DNA of 64,000 nt from JBBQSN01 sp963825505. Lineage in GTDB: Bacteria > Actinomycetota > Actinomycetes > Actinomycetales > CAWJMD01. The translations under genes were made by a program, and so were the position numbers. Shown piece by piece: positions 60,872-64,000 of the stretch. The stretch spans positions 1-64,000 of the forward strand of contig CAWGTL010000023.1 in NCBI GenBank assembly GCA_963825505.1, written 5' to 3'. Each line of letters begins with the position of its first letter. Positions within the stretch are counted from its first letter, which is position 1. The notes beneath the pieces were generated by a model that made no database searches, was not told the DNA's origin, and saw only the letters and a list, made by a program, of their open reading frames with translations.

Positions 60872-60877
60872 ACGGTA
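60872..60877 (-). promoter_or_regulatory. -10 box of the ABC exporter operon
   Basis: TACCGT on the minus strand, 8 nt before GTG 60863. Confidence 0.45.
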
Positions 60878-60930
60878 CGCACGGGACGCCCTCGCAGCGA
60901 ACGACTTCTGGAGCCCTCAGGGGGTCGGGA

Positions 60931-60936
60931 TACCGT
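60931..60936 (+). promoter_or_regulatory. -10 box of the SURF1 gene
   Basis: TACCGT lies 6 nt before GTG 60943. Confidence 0.55.
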
Positions 60937-60942
60937 GGAGAG

Positions 60943-61737
60943 GTGCTCCGGACCGCGCTGCGCCCGAAGTGGCTGGCGATGCTCGCGCTGGCCCTCGCGC
61001 TGGCGTCCGGGTTCGCCTGGCTGGGCTCCTGGCAGTGGGACCGCTCGCGCGCCGAGGCGGACGAGCGCGAGCTGCGCGAGCGGGCTGCCGGCGACCCCGT
61101 CGCACTGGCCGAGGTGCTCGCGCCGCAGCAGGCCCTCGACGGCGAGGCGGGGCGGGCCACGGTGCTCGTCGACGGCGACCTCGAGGCCGCTGACACCCGG
61201 ACGTCGCCGCGCCGCGAGCTCGACGGTCGCACCGGCGCCTGGGTGGTCGCTCCGGTGGTGGTCGACGGCGCCGATCCTGCGGGAGCGCGGCTCGCGGTGG
61301 TGCTCGGCTGGCAGCCGGGGTCCGACGTCCCCGACCTGGACGGCGGCGCGGTCGAGCTCACCGGCGTGCTGCGCTCCCCGGAGGCACCCTCGGGCCCGCC
61401 CGCGGACGACGCGACGCTCGAGACGGTGGCCACCGCCGACCTGGTGAACCTGTGGGGCGGGCCGCTGTACTCCGCCTACCTCGTGGCCTCCCCGGACGAC
61501 GCGCGGGCGGCCGGGCTGGAGCCGGTGCCCACCGAGACCTCGTCCGGCGGCTTCGACCTGCAGAACCTGTCGTACGCCCTGGAGTGGTGGGTGTTCGCCG
61601 GCTTCGCGGTGTTCCTGTGGTGGCGGCTGGTGCGCGACGACCACCTCGCGGCGATCGAGCCCCGTCCCGATCCGGAGACCGCTCCAGAGACCGATCCCGA
61701 GACCCAGCCCGACCCCGTGAGGAGCCCCGTCCCGTGA
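60943..61737 (+). CDS. SURF1 family cytochrome oxidase biogenesis protein
   Basis: A 264-residue membrane protein with the SURF1 layout: one helix near the N-terminus (PKWLAMLALALALASGFAWLGSWQWDRS), an outside domain (about 35-215, with GAWVVAPVVV, VLGWQPG and VELTGVLRSPE), and a second helix (ALEWWVFAGFAVFLWWRLV, about 217-236) followed by an acidic tail. SURF1 helps assemble the haem a/a3 cytochrome c oxidase. The GTG start is supported by the -10 box; the upstream in-frame ATG at 60799 would overlap the divergent ABC gene. Its stop overlaps the DUF3817 gene by GTGA. Confidence 0.9.
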   Translation: MLRTALRPKWLAMLALALALASGFAWLGSWQWDRSRAEADERELRERAAGDPVALAEVLAPQQALDGEAGRATVLVDGDLEAADTRTSPRRELDGRTGAWVVAPVVVDGADPAGARLAVVLGWQPGSDVPDLDGGAVELTGVLRSPEAPSGPPADDATLETVATADLVNLWGGPLYSAYLVASPDDARAAGLEPVPTETSSGGFDLQNLSYALEWWVFAGFAVFLWWRLVRDDHLAAIEPRPDPETAPETDPETQPDPVRSPVP

Positions 61738-62120
61738 CCCAGCCCAGCCCCGGAACCCGACCGGTGAGACCGCCGCGCAAGCTCGCCGGTGCGCTGCTGC
61801 GCTACCGCGTGATGGCGTTCGTCACCGGTGGGTTCCTGCTCCTGCTCACCCTGGAGCTGGTGCTCAAGTACGGGTTCAACGGCGGCGAGCCGGTGCTCGG
61901 GGCGTGGATCGCGATCGTGCACGGCTGGATCTACGTCGTGTACCTCGTGACGGTCGTCGACCTGTGGTCGAGCCTGCGCTGGCGCCTCGGCCGCCTGCTC
62001 GCGCTCGTGGCCGCCGGGGTCGTCCCGCTGCTGTCGTTCTTCGCCGAGCGGCGCACGACGGCCGACGTCCGGGCGCTGATGGCCGAGCGCGGCGAGGTCG
62101 TCGGGGCCGGCGCTCGGTAG
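61734..62120 (+). CDS. DUF3817 domain membrane protein
   Basis: A 128-residue membrane protein. After a Pro/Arg-rich start come RYRVMAFVTGGFLLLLTLELVLKYG (helix 1), GAWIAIVHGWIYVVYLVTVVDLWS (helix 2, with the conserved HGWIYVVYL segment of DUF3817) and LLALVAAGVVPLLSFFAE (helix 3), then a cytosolic tail. The role is unknown; it commonly precedes guaA or neighbours SURF1 in actinobacteria. GTG 61734 overlaps the SURF1 gene stop. Its own stop TAG forms the start of the guaA -10 box. Confidence 0.87.
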   Translation: MTQPSPGTRPVRPPRKLAGALLRYRVMAFVTGGFLLLLTLELVLKYGFNGGEPVLGAWIAIVHGWIYVVYLVTVVDLWSSLRWRLGRLLALVAAGVVPLLSFFAERRTTADVRALMAERGEVVGAGAR

Positions 62121-62123
62121 CCT
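62118..62123 (+). promoter_or_regulatory. -10 box of guaA, overlapping the DUF3817 stop codon
   Basis: TAGCCT lies 6 nt before GTG 62130; its first three bases are the stop codon of the DUF3817 gene. Confidence 0.55.
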
Positions 62124-62129
62124 CGCCCC

Positions 62130-63800
62130 GTGACTGCTGCCGAGCACCAGCCCGACACCCAGCCCGAGCCCACCGGCCCGCCGGTGGCGGCGACCCCGAA
62201 GCAGCCGACCGCGCAGCGTCCGGTGCTGGTGGTGGACTTCGGCGCCCAGTACGCGCAGCTCATCGCGCGCCGGGTGCGCGAGGCCGACGTGTACTCCGAG
62301 ATCGTGCCGTCGACGATGCCGGTCGAGACGATGCTCGCCCGCGACCCGGCGGCGATCATCCTGTCCGGCGGCCCGTCGTCGGTGTACGCCGACGGCGCCC
62401 CCGCGGTGCCGGCCTCGCTGTTCGACGCCGGCGTCCCCGTGCTGGGCATCTGCTACGGCTTCCAGGCGATGGCACTGGCCCTCGGGGGCGAGGTCGAGCG
62501 CACCGGCCTGCGCGAGTACGGCGGCACGCAGGTGGAGGTCGACGGCGACAGCACCGAGCAGACCGTGCTGACCTACGGCCAGCCGCTGCAGCAGAGCGTG
62601 TGGATGAGCCACGGCGACGCCGTGAACGCCGCGCCCCAGGGGTTCACCGTGACGGCGTCGACGCCGGGTGCCCCGGTGGCGGCGTTCGAGGACGCCGAGC
62701 GGAGGCTGTACGGCGTCCAGTGGCACCCCGAGGTGAAGCACTCGACCTTCGGCCAGCAGGTGATCGAGAACTTCCTCCACCGCGGCGCCGGCCTCGGCCG
62801 GGAGTGGACGACCGACAACGTCATCGACGAGCAGGTGCAGCGGATCCGCGACCAGGTCGGCTCGGCCAGGGTGATCTGCGGCCTGTCCGGCGGGGTCGAC
62901 TCCGCGGTCGCGGCGGCGCTCGTGCAGCGCGCCGTGGGCGACCAGCTCACCTGCGTCTTCGTCGACCACGGCCTGCTGCGCGCGGGCGAGGCCGAGCAGG
63001 TCGAGCGCGACTACGTGGCCGCCACCGGTGTCGACCTCGTCGTCGTCGACGCCTCCGAGCAGTTCCTGGCCGCCCTCGCGGGCGTCACCGAGCCGGAGGC
63101 CAAGCGCAAGGCGATCGGACGCGAGTTCATCCGCGCCTTCGAGGGCGCGGCGCGCGACCTGGTGGAGAAGGCGCACCTCGAGGCCGAGAGCCACGAGGGC
63201 GAGGGCGAGGTCCGCTTCCTCGTGCAGGGGACGCTGTACCCCGACGTCGTGGAGTCCGGCGGCGGCGAGGGCGCGGCCACGATCAAGAGCCACCACAACG
63301 TCGGCGGGCTGCCGGACGACCTGCAGTTCGAGCTGGTCGAGCCGCTGCGGACGCTGTTCAAGGACGAGGTGCGCGCCGTCGGCGCCGAGCTCGGTCTGCC
63401 CGAGGCGATGGTGTGGCGTCAGCCGTTCCCCGGCCCGGGCCTCGGTATCCGCATCATCGGCGAGGTCACCGCGGAGCGGCTCGCGACCCTGCGCGAGGCG
63501 GACCAGGTGGTCCGCGACGAGCTCACCGCGGCCGGCCTCGACCGCGAGATCTGGCAGTGCCCGGTCGTGCTGCTGGCCGACGTCCGGTCGGTCGGGGTCC
63601 AGGGCGACGGTCGCACCTACGGCCACCCGGTGGTGCTGCGGCCGGTGTCGTCCGACGACGCGATGACCGCGGACTGGAGCCGGCTGCCCTACGACCTGCT
63701 GGCTCGGGTCTCCACGCGCATCACCAACGAGGTCGAGGGCGTCAACCGCGTCGTGCTCGACGTCACGAGCAAGCCCCCCGGCACGATCGAGTGGGAGTAG
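62130..63800 (+). CDS. guaA: GMP synthase (glutamine-hydrolysing)
   Basis: A 556-residue two-domain enzyme that aminates XMP to GMP. The class I glutaminase domain (about 30-225) has LVVDFGAQYAQLIARRVRE, the nucleophile Cys in LGICYGFQAMAL and the His/Glu pair in VQWHPEVKHS. The ATP-pyrophosphatase domain follows with GLSGGVDSAVAAAL, and the dimerisation domain ends in TSKPPGTIEWE, the standard C-terminus. A 30-residue acidic/Pro tail precedes the fold. GTG 62130 is 6 nt after a -10 box. It completes the GMP branch with guaB upstream. Confidence 0.97.
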   Translation: MTAAEHQPDTQPEPTGPPVAATPKQPTAQRPVLVVDFGAQYAQLIARRVREADVYSEIVPSTMPVETMLARDPAAIILSGGPSSVYADGAPAVPASLFDAGVPVLGICYGFQAMALALGGEVERTGLREYGGTQVEVDGDSTEQTVLTYGQPLQQSVWMSHGDAVNAAPQGFTVTASTPGAPVAAFEDAERRLYGVQWHPEVKHSTFGQQVIENFLHRGAGLGREWTTDNVIDEQVQRIRDQVGSARVICGLSGGVDSAVAAALVQRAVGDQLTCVFVDHGLLRAGEAEQVERDYVAATGVDLVVVDASEQFLAALAGVTEPEAKRKAIGREFIRAFEGAARDLVEKAHLEAESHEGEGEVRFLVQGTLYPDVVESGGGEGAATIKSHHNVGGLPDDLQFELVEPLRTLFKDEVRAVGAELGLPEAMVWRQPFPGPGLGIRIIGEVTAERLATLREADQVVRDELTAAGLDREIWQCPVVLLADVRSVGVQGDGRTYGHPVVLRPVSSDDAMTADWSRLPYDLLARVSTRITNEVEGVNRVVLDVTSKPPGTIEWE

Positions 63801-63824
63801 GCGCCACCCGGCGAAGAGGCCGGC

Positions 63825-64000
63825 TCAGCCCGCCAGGTCGCCGCGCAGCACCGAGTCGCCGGAGTGGGCGGGCTCGCCGTCGTCGGGCTCGTCCGAGACG
63901 TCGACGAGGGTGTAGCCGTCCGCGAGAGCCGCCTCGGGGACGACGAACTCGCCGGTGTCACCGGCGCCGAGGACGCCGAGGGAGACCATCTGCGTGCTGT
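63825..64000 (-). CDS. anti-sigma factor (RskA-like), C-terminal part
   Basis: The last 57 residues of a minus-strand gene that runs off the right edge. The readable end (FVVPEAALADGYTLVDVSDE, PDDGEPAHSGDSVLRGDLAG) matches the outside domain of RskA-type anti-sigma-K factors, which typically end in DVSxEPxDGxPAHSGDSVLRG. The N-terminal zinc-binding and membrane parts are outside the window, so the partner sigma factor is not seen. It is convergent with guaA. Confidence 0.72.
   Translation of the reverse strand, partial: STQMVSLGVLGAGDTGEFVVPEAALADGYTLVDVSDEPDDGEPAHSGDSVLRGDLAG

Overview
The window is a chromosomal segment of a high-GC actinobacterium. Evidence: very GC-rich codon usage, many GTG starts, 4-nt GTGA/ATGA gene overlaps, and actinobacterial marker genes (WhiB, a BldM-type regulator, SigD with an RsdA-like anti-sigma factor, two tandem CIRCE boxes ahead of groES-groEL, a His-rich GroEL1 tail). 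From glmM to guaA the gene order follows the Mycobacterium tuberculosis block glmM-glmS-nnr-alr-tsaE-tsaB-rimI-tsaD-groES-groEL1-whiB3-sigD-rsdA-guaB2-guaB3-choD-guaA, so the right three quarters is a conserved core with local insertions. I cannot fix the genus; a BldM-carrying soil actinomycete is likely.

Layout. 1-10.1 kb is accessory: the end of a DUF5709 protein, an alpha/beta hydrolase, an ABC-F ATPase, a secreted CHRD protein, a 1,927-residue secreted alpha-amylase/pullulanase fusion and a GNAT acetyltransferase. 10.1-11.0 kb is a graveyard of gene fragments (ribbon-helix-helix, VOC, FtsX-type permease) next to an intact ABC export operon of one FtsX-like permease and two ATPases (11.0-15.7 kb, minus). 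15.8-18.4 kb is rplM-rpsI with a promoter and leader, then glmM. After an eroded DUF389 gene come a VOC protein, a Rieske oxygenase and coaA (minus). Next are glmS-acpS-nnr, an AraC regulator, and a minus-strand operon (cyclase-AAA-TPR protein, hydrolase, double VOC) divergent from a cyclic-nucleotide-binding protein. 32.2-37.3 kb is alr, a hydrolase and the t6A genes tsaE-tsaB-rimI-tsaD. A GH3 lipoprotein and a THUMP-like methyltransferase follow, then groES-groEL, whiB, a MerR regulator, bldM, sigD-rsdA, guaB-guaB3-glpD, an aldehyde dehydrogenase, a cholesterol-oxidase-like GMC enzyme and an SDR. The right end has a subtilase, a heterodimeric ABC exporter, a SURF1 protein, a DUF3817 membrane protein, guaA and the tail of an anti-sigma factor.

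How genes work together. glmM and glmS feed UDP-GlcNAc synthesis and alr supplies D-alanine, so wall precursor genes cluster. tsaE/B/D make the tRNA t6A base. guaB and guaA are the two GMP-forming steps. The cyclase and the cNMP-binding protein share a 52-bp intergenic region and look like a cAMP producer/sensor pair.

Main observations. (1) At least 14 starts have a TANNNT-like -10 box 6-8 nt upstream of GTG/ATG, the signature of leaderless transcription; in four cases the -10 box begins with the stop codon of the preceding gene. (2) tsaD and the adjacent GH3 gene each carry a single extra base that breaks the frame. (3) The two halves of the ABC exporter have complementary defects that should leave one working ATP site. 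(4) Several gene remnants (RHH, VOC, permease, DUF389, PhnB-like) mark recombination scars. No tRNA, rRNA, CRISPR array or insertion sequence was seen.
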